Shown: positions 23,536-30,489, numbered from the stretch's first letter. The stretch is 64,000 nucleotides of DNA from Deltaproteobacteria bacterium (GCA_029261895.1 JAJDAK010000070.1:1-64000), one strand, 5' to 3'. Notes: generated by a model from the sequence alone, not told the origin. Numbers and translations: made by a program.

Positions 23536-23563
23536 ATTTAACAGAATACCCATTATCGGAAGT
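23536..23563. other. dif-like site, left junction of provirus
   Basis: Read on the minus strand, the 28-bp site has a XerC-type arm ACTTCCGATAA, a six-base centre TGGGTA, and a XerD-type arm TTCTGTTAAAT. By eye the XerD arm matches the E. coli dif arm (TTATGTTAAAT) in 10 of 11 positions and the arm spacing is canonical. It shares the 16-bp direct repeat ATACCCATTATCGGAA (23546-23561) with the right junction. It is also likely to mark the replication terminus. Confidence 0.85.
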
Positions 23564-23601
23564 TGAGGGTTCTCACCCCGGAAATCGTTCGGGGGTAAGA
23601 A

Positions 23602-23853
23602 ATGATCGGATCTGTATCAGATTCGGCGGCCAAAATGGCGCCGATCACGTCAATCCCAATAGCCAACGATCAGCTACTTTATTTACGTAAAATTGCTGAG
23701 TCACTGGACCGGATCGCGTCTGCACAACAGGCCGCGATAGCCGTTTCAGTCGTCGAACTTCACAACCGCCACGGCTCATCCACTCACTCAATCATTGTCG
23801 AAATCGTCCGGACCCTCAAACGGCTCCGCGAAGCAAATCACGATGCGGAATAG
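23602..23853 (+). CDS. provirus early protein 1, unknown
   Basis: An 83-residue protein, the first gene inside the left dif site, with GGGGG shortly before the ATG. The middle (LLYLRKIAESLDRIASAQQA) and the C-terminus (IIVEIVRTLKRLREAN) look helical, possibly a coiled-coil dimer. The sequence resembles in style the small helical protein at 24705, whose middle also reads as an amphipathic helix around ISSLLHQIL. No known domain is recognised; its position suggests regulation or replication. Confidence 0.6.
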   Translation: MIGSVSDSAAKMAPITSIPIANDQLLYLRKIAESLDRIASAQQAAIAVSVVELHNRHGSSTHSIIVEIVRTLKRLREANHDAE

Positions 23854-23882
23854 CTACACCTTGTGGGGGGTGCGGAGATGCT

Positions 23883-24173
23883 ATGCCGAAGCGGAAGCGG
23901 AAGGCATTGGGTCGCGAGCCCAAGGTCTACGAACCGGCATTTCACAGGCTGCCAGACGAAGATCAAGCGAGGATCTGGGACAAAGCGGTGGTGGACTACT
24001 TTCGGAAGATGCGGATGTCGAAGAACCGCGCGCGCGCGCAGGGTCACTGCTGCGATTGCACCAAGAGGATCGACCGACTCGAGCGAACCATGGAGGCGAT
24101 TCTGAGAGGCCTGACCGATGAGGCTCCGGGTAGTTCGCTGTCGCCCGATCACTCCCGCACAAAGGATGCGTGA
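23883..24173 (+). CDS. provirus early protein 2, unknown, Cys-containing
   Basis: A 96-residue basic protein. GCGGAG lies seven bases before the ATG. It contains a KRKRKALG N-terminus, a helical middle, and GHCCDCTKRIDRLE (about 54-67), a small Cys cluster followed by an amphipathic helix. A nucleic-acid-binding role is plausible from charge. No family is recognised. Confidence 0.58.
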   Translation: MPKRKRKALGREPKVYEPAFHRLPDEDQARIWDKAVVDYFRKMRMSKNRARAQGHCCDCTKRIDRLERTMEAILRGLTDEAPGSSLSPDHSRTKDA

Positions 24174-24330
24174 CGACCTCGTTGTGCTCGAAAAGACGCT
24201 GCGTTTGTGGTCGCGATCTGCCACTCAGTACAGCGCACCCAAGGGCACAGCGTACGAGAAGTCGGCGAACGCCATCCAACGCATCCTAAAGAACTACCCA
24301 ATCGAAAAACTGGATGCGGGGGAACTGTGA
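24118..24330 (+). CDS. provirus early protein 3, unknown
   Basis: A 70-residue basic protein overlapping the previous gene by 56 bases in another frame. The ATG at 24118 has GAGAGG eight bases upstream, which supports it over the internal ATG at 24166. The C-terminal half (AYEKSANAIQRILKNYPIEK) looks helical. Its stop overlaps the next start as GTGA. The function is unknown. Confidence 0.5.
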   Translation: MRLRVVRCRPITPAQRMRDDLVVLEKTLRLWSRSATQYSAPKGTAYEKSANAIQRILKNYPIEKLDAGEL

Positions 24331-24419
24331 CACCTCGGCAGTTCGAAGTGTTCATTGTGGGCCTGTATGTGGTTGGAGGCGTCGTCTTCCTTCTCAGCTG
24401 TTGGTGGATGGTTCCATGA
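24327..24419 (+). CDS. 30-residue single-span membrane peptide
   Basis: A very short gene starting with GTG that overlaps the preceding stop and follows GCGGGGGA. The product is almost entirely one membrane helix (EVFIVGLYVVGGVVFLLSCW). The coupling and ribosome binding site favour a real gene. A role in virion membrane or host-membrane modification is speculation. Confidence 0.5.
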   Translation: MTPRQFEVFIVGLYVVGGVVFLLSCWWMVP

Positions 24420-24439
24420 TTTCATTACCCCACCCACGC

Positions 24440-24481
24440 GGAGCTACCGGCAAGAACTCGCCGGAGTTTGCCGGTAGCTCC
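24440..24481. repeat. long hairpin, candidate rolling-circle origin
   Basis: Near-perfect inverted repeat: GGAGCTACCGGCAA (24440-24453) pairs with its complement at 24468-24481, and the interior can pair further (AACTC/GAGTT around a GCCG loop). This gives about 18 base pairs within 42 nt. It lies in a 285-base gene-free stretch (24420-24704) upstream of the replication initiator gene. It has no T-run, so it is unlike an intrinsic terminator. It is a candidate double- or single-strand origin. Confidence 0.55.
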
Positions 24482-24620
24482 CAACCCCCGGATATCCCTA
24501 TTTCAGCCATGGAGCGTTTTCGCGCAGGTACGCTCGGACGGTCGGGGGGCATTCGGAGCGTACCGGGGTGCGTCGGATCTTGCCATAAGGATTCGGCGCA
24601 CCCTCACATGGGTTTGGAAT

Positions 24621-24648
24621 TTGACAGCATCACAATCGTGCCTATTCG
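24621..24648 (+). promoter_or_regulatory. possible promoter before the rep gene block
   Basis: A perfect TTGACA (24621-24626) is followed 16 bases later by TATTCG (24643-24648), a weak -10. It lies about 55 bases before the small gene at 24705 and after the 24440-24481 hairpin, in otherwise gene-free sequence. It is plausible, but weak on the -10 side. Confidence 0.35.
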
Positions 24649-24704
24649 CTACAGACGGCTCCCCCCTAGATCCCGCCTGAATTCAAATCATAAGGAACAA
24701 ACAG

Positions 24705-24902
24705 ATGGAAGATCAGTTAGTCGAGCGAGCACGCAAACACTTCGACGAATTCTACGATGCAACCGAAGAATCCCGTATACGAGAGCAGTTGCTCGACGTT
24801 CAGTTGAAAAACGCCAAGCAGTTAGATGGCATCTCATCGCTGTTACATCAGATCCTGATAGCGGTTCAGGAAATCGCGGTCTCGGCCCGAAATCCCAGCT
24901 AG
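24705..24902 (+). CDS. small helical protein before rep, unknown
   Basis: A 65-residue protein with AAGGA at good spacing before the ATG. The whole sequence is predicted helical, with a charged first half (RARKHFDEFYDATEESRIRE) and an amphipathic second half (KQLDGISSLLHQILIAVQEI). This suggests a small coiled-coil oligomer. It ends 18 bases before a strong hairpin. The function is unknown. Confidence 0.6.
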   Translation: MEDQLVERARKHFDEFYDATEESRIREQLLDVQLKNAKQLDGISSLLHQILIAVQEIAVSARNPS

Positions 24903-24920
24903 CCCCCTTCTGTTTACTTG

Positions 24921-24943
24921 AGACTCCCCCTTCGGGGGAGTCT
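24921..24943. terminator. strong hairpin in the pre-rep intergenic region
   Basis: AGACTCCCCC (24921-24930) pairs perfectly with GGGGGAGTCT (24934-24943) around a TTC loop, giving a ten-base stem. It follows the small helical gene by 18 bases and could terminate its transcript, though only A-rich sequence and no T-run follows. Further inverted repeats sit downstream (AAAACCG/CGGTTTT at 24961-24994; TCTCCG/CGGAGA at 25004-25020). An origin function is therefore an alternative. Confidence 0.5.
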
Positions 24944-25047
24944 GGAAATAAGTCCCGAAAAAAACCGCTAACACCCCGACTTAACTACGGTTTTATTTTA
25001 GGATCTCCGACGCGCGGAGAGAATCTTACGGCCCCAATTGACCCTGG

Positions 25048-26202
25048 TTGACCCGGGCCTCCAAGAGGTTCCCCGGCAAGAACCGCTGGGACCGTGAGGC
25101 CGTCGCGAAGGCCTTGGATGCGGACGATTGCCCCGATCTCGCCGACCGACTGCGAGAGTGTCATCAAAACGCAGTGCCCTTTTCGTGCGAATGCACCGGC
25201 CGCGGTACCGGCATCCGCGTAGCCGTTCCCGTCGGCTGCAAAATGCGAGTTTGCCGCCGTTGCTGTCGGAAGGCTGCGCGCGCCCAAGCTGCGAAATGGG
25301 GGCACATATTTCGCCGTCGAGTCTCGATGAAGGGCCCGCGATATGGCCATCGGTTGATGATGGTCACGATCACGCGAAAAACCGAGCGCGCGGCCGTGCT
25401 GCGACAAGAGGAGCGAGAACCCGGAAAGCGCGCACCACGAGTCTGGAATGAAGCCGTTCGACGATTCTCGCGCAACGCGCGATCGTTACTGCGCGAGTTT
25501 TACCCGGGTACACCAACCGAAACCGACTTTGGGAAGATGCGAACGGGCTCGGGCGGTGTCGGTGTGATCGAACTCGGCTCTAACCACAACTGGCACATGC
25601 ACGCGCTGGTCTGGGGGCCATATGTCCCGCAAAAGGAACTTTCGGAGCGATGGGCCAAAAAATCGGTCGTGCTCGTTTGTAAAACGTGCGGCTATGAAGC
25701 GGACCCACCTCGCCAAGGTCGTCGCGGTACTGCGGGGAAACGCGGTCACGTCGAAGATCGTCGAGGCATCCGAACGTGCCAGACGAAGTCCTGCCCGAAG
25801 CACGCAGCGCCGCTTGAGATCTCACGATCGACCGTTGTGGATATCCGCGAAGTTCGCAGCCCGAAAAAGGCTGTGGCTTACGTGCTCAAATACATTCTGA
25901 AGCCAACATCGGTAGAGCGACCGCAAACCCACTCGCTGGTTGAGTGGTCGCTCCAAGGATCACGTCGCGTATTTTCTTGGGGTGCACTCTACAACGTGCC
26001 AGCTCCACCGCGAGAAAAGGGGTTTGGTTTCACCTGCATCACATGTCGCAGTGAGCTCCGGCCAGACGAAGTTGCCGTACGTGTGTTCGGCTGGGTGATC
26101 CCGATTGAGGAGTTGATACGCCCTCCCCCGGGTCGCGAACGTTATGCGACTTTGGAAGAGATTGGACGCGGTGAGTTTTTCGGTGGGTTCGTCGATTTGT
26201 AA
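25048..26202 (+). CDS. HUH-type rolling-circle replication initiator
   Basis: A 384-residue protein that would nick the provirus origin and stay bound through a tyrosine. The three rolling-circle motifs are visible: motif I MMVTITRK (about 104-111), motif II HMH (183-185, in NWHMHALVWG), and motif III AVAYVLKYILK with Tyr278 and Tyr282. The two-tyrosine YxxxY spacing is like phiX174 gpA and PM2 P12. Several CxxC pairs (SCECTG, CRRCC, VCKTCG, CQTKSC, FTCITC) suggest zinc fingers. The only start near the frame opening is a TTG without a clear ribosome binding site, so the N-terminus is uncertain. Confidence 0.87.
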   Translation: MTRASKRFPGKNRWDREAVAKALDADDCPDLADRLRECHQNAVPFSCECTGRGTGIRVAVPVGCKMRVCRRCCRKAARAQAAKWGHIFRRRVSMKGPRYGHRLMMVTITRKTERAAVLRQEEREPGKRAPRVWNEAVRRFSRNARSLLREFYPGTPTETDFGKMRTGSGGVGVIELGSNHNWHMHALVWGPYVPQKELSERWAKKSVVLVCKTCGYEADPPRQGRRGTAGKRGHVEDRRGIRTCQTKSCPKHAAPLEISRSTVVDIREVRSPKKAVAYVLKYILKPTSVERPQTHSLVEWSLQGSRRVFSWGALYNVPAPPREKGFGFTCITCRSELRPDEVAVRVFGWVIPIEELIRPPPGRERYATLEEIGRGEFFGGFVDL

Positions 26203-26266
26203 GTTATTAGACGTGCTCGGGTTTTCGGTTTGTTCTGGATCGTGAAAACGATGAAACTGAAACGCG

Positions 26267-27010
26267 ATGAAGGATCCAATTTCGGATATCGGCCGGGATA
26301 TCGCGGGAGGAGCGCCAGACGTTTCGCCGGGCGCTCCAACCAAAGAGAAAACCAAAGCAGCCACCTTCGACGATCGTTGGAAGCACCTAAAAGACAAGCA
26401 CGGCCGCAGCTTCGACCCAAGTTTCCATCAACGAAATGCGGACGGAGCTCCGAAGCTGTCGTCAAAAGGTCGGTTGCAGGGAATTCCAGGGCGCGCGTTG
26501 CCACCGCCATCGAAGAGTGAAGCAGGTTTACCGCCGCCGGAACGCAGTGCGCCCCCCGATCCGCAGTCTACCCCTGCTGCGGGTCGCACTGATCCCGGTG
26601 AGGAACATTTGCAGGCGGCTTCTGTTGTGGTTGAAAGCATCGTCGGAATTGCCTCCATGGTGTTCGGTCCCGAGTGGCAACCGCAACGCACAAAACACGG
26701 GAAGGTCACCATCGACGAACGCGACCAGATGGTGCGCGCATGGGCGCTTTACTTCGAGGCGCGCGGAGTTTCCGACGTACCGCCTGAAGTGCTCGTAGGC
26801 GTGACGATGATCGGCTATGTCGCGCCACGCATGGCAGCAGAATCGACGCGCAGCAAAATCTCGACGGGCTGGGCACGGTTGCGCGGCTGGTTTCGAAGGA
26901 GACGCGGTGCATCTACTGATCTGCGGGACAACGATGAGCGGGAAAACAACGCTGGCGCGACAGCTCGCAGTGGAGATGCGTCGACACGGGTTCCTAGTTC
27001 TCGTTCTTGA
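26267..27010 (+). CDS. provirus protein with Pro-rich half, unknown
   Basis: A 247-residue protein. The first half is polar and Pro/Lys rich. A hydrophobic helix lies near 118-135 (ASVVVESIVGIASMVFGPEW), and a second helical region near 150-190 includes MVRAWALYFEARGVSDVP and PPEVLVGVTMIGYVAPRM. The end is Arg rich. It lies between rep and the packaging ATPase and overlaps the latter by 104 bases. No family is recognised; a membrane-associated virion or assembly protein is possible. The start has only a weak ribosome binding site. Confidence 0.6.
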   Translation: MKDPISDIGRDIAGGAPDVSPGAPTKEKTKAATFDDRWKHLKDKHGRSFDPSFHQRNADGAPKLSSKGRLQGIPGRALPPPSKSEAGLPPPERSAPPDPQSTPAAGRTDPGEEHLQAASVVVESIVGIASMVFGPEWQPQRTKHGKVTIDERDQMVRAWALYFEARGVSDVPPEVLVGVTMIGYVAPRMAAESTRSKISTGWARLRGWFRRRRGASTDLRDNDERENNAGATARSGDASTRVPSSRS

Positions 27011-27428
27011 TCCACTCGAAGATCCTGGCTGGCCTACGCCCTACCGCTACACCAACCGCGGAGAGTTTCTAAAGGCCGGGCAGAATGCGCAGCGGTGTTT
27101 GCTGATCATCGATGAAGCCGGTGAAATGATCGGCCAGTTCAACGAAGAGATGCGCTGGTGTGCAACGCGCGCTCGGCATCTGGGTCACACGTCGATGTTT
27201 ATTACGCAGCGGCCGGCGCAGCTCTCACCGACGGTCAGAGACCAATGTTCGAAGCTTTTTTTATTTCGAGTCTCGGTGGACGATGCGAAGACGCTAGCGC
27301 GCGATTGGGCGCGCCCTGAACTCGAAATTGCATCCACCCTGCCCCAAGGCCAAGCACTCGCTGTGCCACGTTTTGGAGACATTCAGCGAATCAATGTGTT
27401 CGACAATTCTTATGTAGCTGAAAAGTAA
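26907..27428 (+). CDS. genome-packaging ATPase (FtsK/HerA type)
   Basis: A 173-residue ATPase predicted to pump the viral genome into preformed capsids. I choose the GTG at 26907 because AAGGAG lies five bases upstream. Walker A is GTTMSGKTT (7-15), and CLLIIDEAGEM (64-74) gives Walker B with the catalytic Glu. TQRPAQLSPTVRDQC (about 104-118) is the sensor/arginine-finger region typical of packaging ATPases of membrane-containing viruses such as PM2 P9. Its small size also fits that group rather than a terminase. Confidence 0.85.
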   Translation: MHLLICGTTMSGKTTLARQLAVEMRRHGFLVLVLDPLEDPGWPTPYRYTNRGEFLKAGQNAQRCLLIIDEAGEMIGQFNEEMRWCATRARHLGHTSMFITQRPAQLSPTVRDQCSKLFLFRVSVDDAKTLARDWARPELEIASTLPQGQALAVPRFGDIQRINVFDNSYVAEK

Positions 27429-27549
27429 CGGTTTTTCGGTTTGGCTCAGCGTTGCGTCTGTCGCAGCCTAATAAGCGTGAATCCGATCGTAGGGATAGCG
27501 CTGGGGCTGCTTTCAATTTTCGCAGCCTTCAGCCTGGAGGAAAACCAAG

Positions 27550-27648
27550 ATGAAGCGAATCGCAACAATGGCGGGCATCGCGGCGGTGGCGATCCTGCTG
27601 GCGAACCGGGTGCCGGCGGTCCGAAGCGTAACCGGACCGGGAGTCTGA
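27550..27648 (+). CDS. tiny single-span membrane protein A
   Basis: A 32-residue protein with a near-ideal GGAGG ribosome binding site. It consists of MKRI, one membrane helix (MAGIAAVAILLANR) and a short tail containing NRVPAV. The helix-then-(N)R..VPxV layout recurs in the products at 28011 and 28115 and partly at 27652. Such peptides are typical of the inner membrane of PM2-like virions. Confidence 0.6.
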   Translation: MKRIATMAGIAAVAILLANRVPAVRSVTGPGV

Positions 27649-27651
27649 ACC

Positions 27652-27753
27652 GTGAGCACGAAAAACATGCTCATTCTTCTCGGCGTGGGTCTCGCGACAA
27701 TCGCCGTCGTGAACCGGACGGGACTAGCAAGCCTGGTTCGGATGAACGGATAA
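27652..27753 (+). CDS. tiny single-span membrane protein B
   Basis: A 33-residue protein starting with GTG three bases after the previous stop. It has a short polar start, one membrane helix (MLILLGVGLATIAVV), then NRTGLASLVR. Its size and layout match its neighbours. GGAGT upstream may serve as the ribosome binding site. It is probably a virion membrane peptide, by inference from context. Confidence 0.52.
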   Translation: MSTKNMLILLGVGLATIAVVNRTGLASLVRMNG

Positions 27754-27756
27754 CCG

Positions 27757-27855
27757 ATGGCGAAACGACGCAAGAGGAAGAAGAGCCGGACGAAGAAGCG
27801 ACTGCCACCGCGGAAGAAGAACGGCCAGTTCCGCAAGCGACGGAAGAAGGGTTAG
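27757..27855 (+). CDS. protamine-like, Arg/Lys-rich protein
   Basis: A 32-residue protein in which about 20 residues are Arg or Lys (MAKRRKRKKSRTKKRLPPRK, then NGQFRKRRKKG), with no acidic residue at all. This composition indicates binding to DNA or to lipid head groups. Small highly basic proteins occur in virions of PM2-like and adenovirus-like particles. It lies between membrane-peptide genes and the capsid gene. A role in genome condensation is inferred. Confidence 0.6.
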   Translation: MAKRRKRKKSRTKKRLPPRKKNGQFRKRRKKG

Positions 27856-27858
27856 TCG

Positions 27859-28014
27859 ATGAACACCAAGAAGATGATCGCGTTGTTGAAGGATCACGAG
27901 AAACGGATCCTGAAGCTGGAGTCGAAGAAGCGGGCAGCCGCGAAACCGACACCGCCCGAGCCTGACACCGTCGACGTCAAAGGCAGCCCTGAAAATTCCG
28001 AGGCGAGTGAATGA
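27859..28014 (+). CDS. small charged helical protein, unknown
   Basis: A 51-residue protein with GAAGAAGGG as ribosome binding site. The first half is a basic amphipathic helix (TKKMIALLKDHEKRILKLES), probably a short coiled coil. The second half is a Pro/Ala linker and an acidic tail (PENSEASE). It overlaps the next gene by ATGA. The function is unknown. Confidence 0.55.
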   Translation: MNTKKMIALLKDHEKRILKLESKKRAAAKPTPPEPDTVDVKGSPENSEASE

Positions 28015-28118
28015 GCGGACGGACGATCGCGCAGATGGCTTTGGTGACGATGGGCACGATGTTTGTCATCAGCGCACTACGCACGCGCGTGCCGGTCGTC
28101 GCGCAGGTGTTCGCATGA
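28011..28118 (+). CDS. tiny single-span membrane protein C
   Basis: A 35-residue protein of the form MSGRTI, then QMALVTMGTMFVISALRTRV and PVV. It is clearly paralogous to the next product, which reads MSNKTILQMALVTVGTMFVL at the same place, and it overlaps it by ATGA. One membrane helix is followed by an Arg-x-Val-Pro motif. It is probably a virion membrane peptide. Confidence 0.65.
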   Translation: MSGRTIAQMALVTMGTMFVISALRTRVPVVAQVFA

Positions 28119-28294
28119 GCAACAAAACGATTTTGCAAATGGCGTTGGTGACTGTCGGCACGATGTTCGTGCTGAGCATGATTCAACGCCAAGTTCCCGC
28201 AGTGCGTGACGCGCTGTCAGGGCAAACTGATCTTGTAGGGCCGCGAGGCCCAAGCGGTGGGTTCTTTTCGCAAGACCTTCCGCTAGTGGCTTAG
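28115..28294 (+). CDS. small single-span membrane protein D
   Basis: A 59-residue paralogue of the preceding protein: the same N-terminal membrane helix (QMALVTVGTMFVLSMIQRQV, then PAV) plus a Gly/Pro-rich extension (GPRGPSGGFF). It starts inside the previous stop codon and ends 12 bases before the capsid gene. The extension could reach the capsid shell, but this is inference. Confidence 0.65.
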   Translation: MSNKTILQMALVTVGTMFVLSMIQRQVPAVRDALSGQTDLVGPRGPSGGFFSQDLPLVA

Positions 28295-28306
28295 GAGAAA
28301 CAACCA

Positions 28307-29302
28307 GTGGGTCAAAACGTACGCAACCGACGGCAGAACGTTCTCAAGTACGTATCCAATGGGCAGGCCGCGGAGGGCTTATCGCGCGGCATGATCTATC
28401 GCGAATTGTACTTGCGATTGAAGGGCCAGATCGCGGTCGCTGCCATCGACAATACGACGGCAAAAACCAAGCGCGGAGATGAATGGGGCGCCGTCAAGGA
28501 AGTGCGGGTTATTGCGAACGGAACCGACGTGATTTTCTCCGTTTCGGGTAACGCGCTTTGGTGGATGCAGTATTTCTTCTACGGAGCTCCACCGGCGGTT
28601 ACACCAACGCTGGGCGATGCCACCACGCTAAACCCCAGCTTCGACTCCACGTTGATTATCCCGTTCTGGATGCCGCTCGCGCGGCGACCGATTGATACCG
28701 CGTTGGATTCGCGTCGCCTGTCGAGTCTCGAAGTCGAAGTGACTTGGGGATCGCACACGGATATCAACGCTTCGGCAACTGGTTTTACGACCGAACCCAC
28801 AATCACGCTGTATTCGCTAGAAAGTTTCAATGTGCCTAAAGAGTTGCGCTTTTCGCAATTTCGGCGATTCAATATCGAGCAAGAAGTCGCAGCAGCAAAT
28901 CCTCGGTATCAGGTTACTCTGCCTACGGGGCCGATGTATCGAGGCTTTTTGATCAATGCGTCGAGCAGCAACGCAGACGTAGCCACGATTTTGAATAACG
29001 TGCGAATCGTGTCGGGTTCGACGGTGTACTACGATATGAACGCGGAGGTTATCAGGCAAGTCGCACGCGGACGCCACGGTTTGCATCGAGGATTCAGCGG
29101 CGCGGCATACGATGATATCCGTATCGGGGACAGCAACGACGTCGATGGCTGGCACTTCATCAACCTTGTGACCGATGGGCTCCTAACTGAGGCCATCGAC
29201 ACACTTGGTTTCTCGGAGTTCCAGCTAGAGCTCGACGTGAGCAATCCGGGTACCGATAAAATCAATGTTTATCCGCTGCAAGTTATTCCGGTTCGAGGCT
29301 AG
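28307..29302 (+). CDS. major capsid protein, double-jelly-roll type
   Basis: A 331-residue protein starting with GTG after AGGAG. The N-terminal half carries the pattern seen in PM2 P2-like coat proteins: RGMIYRELYLRLKGQI (about 28-43), then VKEVRVIANGTDVIFSVSGN, then a Trp/Phe-rich turn. IIPFWMPLARRPIDTALDSR with SLEVEVTWGSHTD follows at about 122-157. The protein is beta-rich with no membrane helix, and the second half repeats the strand pattern, as expected for two stacked jelly rolls. It is the longest structural gene and sits at the head of the virion block. Confidence 0.83.
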   Translation: MGQNVRNRRQNVLKYVSNGQAAEGLSRGMIYRELYLRLKGQIAVAAIDNTTAKTKRGDEWGAVKEVRVIANGTDVIFSVSGNALWWMQYFFYGAPPAVTPTLGDATTLNPSFDSTLIIPFWMPLARRPIDTALDSRRLSSLEVEVTWGSHTDINASATGFTTEPTITLYSLESFNVPKELRFSQFRRFNIEQEVAAANPRYQVTLPTGPMYRGFLINASSSNADVATILNNVRIVSGSTVYYDMNAEVIRQVARGRHGLHRGFSGAAYDDIRIGDSNDVDGWHFINLVTDGLLTEAIDTLGFSEFQLELDVSNPGTDKINVYPLQVIPVRG

Positions 29303-29307
29303 CCGCT

Positions 29308-29724
29308 ATGGGTCCGTTCTCAGCGGGCACGTCAGCGACGCCGTCGGTCGCGGGTGGGAACATTCTAAGCCGCGCCGGCGACACGCTTCAGGGAGCGTTC
29401 GACACGTTCCTGAACGGCGTGAGCAACGCGGCTGCACGTACACTTGATGCTGCCGGTGAAGCCGGAGCAAAAAGCGTACAGGAGATTCTGCCGATTTGGG
29501 CCGGTACTCAACTACGAATGCAGCTAACAGATCAGCTAGACGACCCAACGATCGGAGATGTCGACAAACTGCTAGCGCAGCGCATTGACCAGAATCTTAG
29601 AACGACACTGGACGCAGAGCCAGCAGCGGATTTCAACTTCGGCAGCGCGAACCTTGGAATCTTGGAGCTAGCCGTTGTGACGGGTATTGCCGTGATTGGT
29701 GTGTTGTTGGCTGTGAGGGCGTGA
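29308..29724 (+). CDS. virion protein with C-terminal membrane anchor 1
   Basis: A 138-residue protein, five bases after the capsid gene. The N-terminus is Ala/Gly/Ser rich and amphipathic (AGDTLQGAFDTFLNGVSNAA), the middle polar, and the last 23 residues form a membrane helix (ILELAVVTGIAVIGVLLAV). It is the first of four consecutive C-anchored products, suggesting proteins sitting between capsid and inner membrane. The function is otherwise unknown. Confidence 0.65.
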   Translation: MGPFSAGTSATPSVAGGNILSRAGDTLQGAFDTFLNGVSNAAARTLDAAGEAGAKSVQEILPIWAGTQLRMQLTDQLDDPTIGDVDKLLAQRIDQNLRTTLDAEPAADFNFGSANLGILELAVVTGIAVIGVLLAVRA

Positions 29725-29728
29725 CACG

Positions 29729-30103
29729 ATGGCCGGCGCTAGCAGCATCGAACTCGAAGACGTTTTTGCTTCGAACGATCGATCCGTCGATGATGCCGTC
29801 CTAGAATTCGGGTTCCGCGAACTCGGCATTCCAGCCGGATGCACTTGTGAGGTCGAGCCGTGTTTTTGTGGTGGCGCAGAGCGTATCGGAGATTCGATTC
29901 AACCGTTCACCACGGGCGCATTTCCGGGTGGCGTCGCGTTCACACCCGTATCGATTAGCGGCGGCATTGGCCGCGATCTTTTTGAATTCAATCAAGGACG
30001 TCAGTTGGATCGACAGCGCTCGGCCGCTGCGAACGGTGACGCGATCTTCGGCGCAGCGATCTTCGGATTTATCGCGTTTGTTTTGCTGCGGCAGGTGATC
30101 TGA
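29729..30103 (+). CDS. virion protein with C-terminal membrane anchor 2
   Basis: A 124-residue protein. An acidic N-terminus is followed by a Cys cluster (GCTCEVEPCFCGG, about 37-49), then a Gly-rich segment and a C-terminal membrane helix (AIFGAAIFGFIAFVLLRQVI). Four Cys in 12 residues could bind metal. Its last base overlaps the next ATG. No family is recognised. Confidence 0.65.
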   Translation: MAGASSIELEDVFASNDRSVDDAVLEFGFRELGIPAGCTCEVEPCFCGGAERIGDSIQPFTTGAFPGGVAFTPVSISGGIGRDLFEFNQGRQLDRQRSAAANGDAIFGAAIFGFIAFVLLRQVI

Positions 30104-30489
30104 TGGCGTTCGCAACTGGCGCTCTGCTCGCGGGCTCGCTTCTATCGTCCCAGAAAGGTGGTGGAGGATTCGGTGGCTTACCTGGGCTCGGTGGCGGCGG
30201 CGGTGGCGGCCAGTCGACGGACAACTTGGCATCGCGCTCCGGCAACATCACCGATAACCGCATCATCAACATCGGTGGCGCTTCGAATATCGGTGAACTG
30301 ATCCGCATTGCGAACGAAGGGTCAGCAAGCAACGGTGGAGCCGGAATCATCCGTAAATCGCCAAATCTGACCGGCCGAGTTTCAGTCGACAGCCCTGTCG
30401 GTGCGTTTGAGGCTGGCGGGGATTTCTCGACTATCGCTTTGCTCGTTGCGGCAGCGATCGGCGTGGTTTTCTTTGCGAGGAAGCGATAA
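30103..30489 (+). CDS. Gly-rich virion protein with C-terminal anchor 3
   Basis: A 128-residue protein. It opens with a hydrophobic stretch (AFATGALLAGSLLSS), then a long Gly tract (GGGGFGGLPGLGGGGGGG, about 19-36), a small beta-like part with DNRIINIGGASNIGEL, and a C-terminal membrane helix ending in FFARKR. The Gly tract may be a flexible tether. It overlaps both neighbours by one base. Confidence 0.65.
   Translation: MAFATGALLAGSLLSSQKGGGGFGGLPGLGGGGGGGQSTDNLASRSGNITDNRIINIGGASNIGELIRIANEGSASNGGAGIIRKSPNLTGRVSVDSPVGAFEAGGDFSTIALLVAAAIGVVFFARKR

Noticed and set aside
24314..25051. A 245-codon open frame across the pre-rep region
   Set aside because: It runs through both strong hairpins and a gene with a good ribosome binding site in another frame, and its sequence shows no domain or regular hydropathy.
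27441..27965. A 174-codon open frame rich in Glu, Arg and Gly running under the tiny provirus genes
   Set aside because: It has no ribosome binding site at its possible starts, and its acidic composition is what results from reading Lys/Arg-rich genes in a shifted frame. The short genes in the other frames have good start signals and ATGA overlaps. Only a hydrophobic start at the GTG at 27477 leaves slight doubt.
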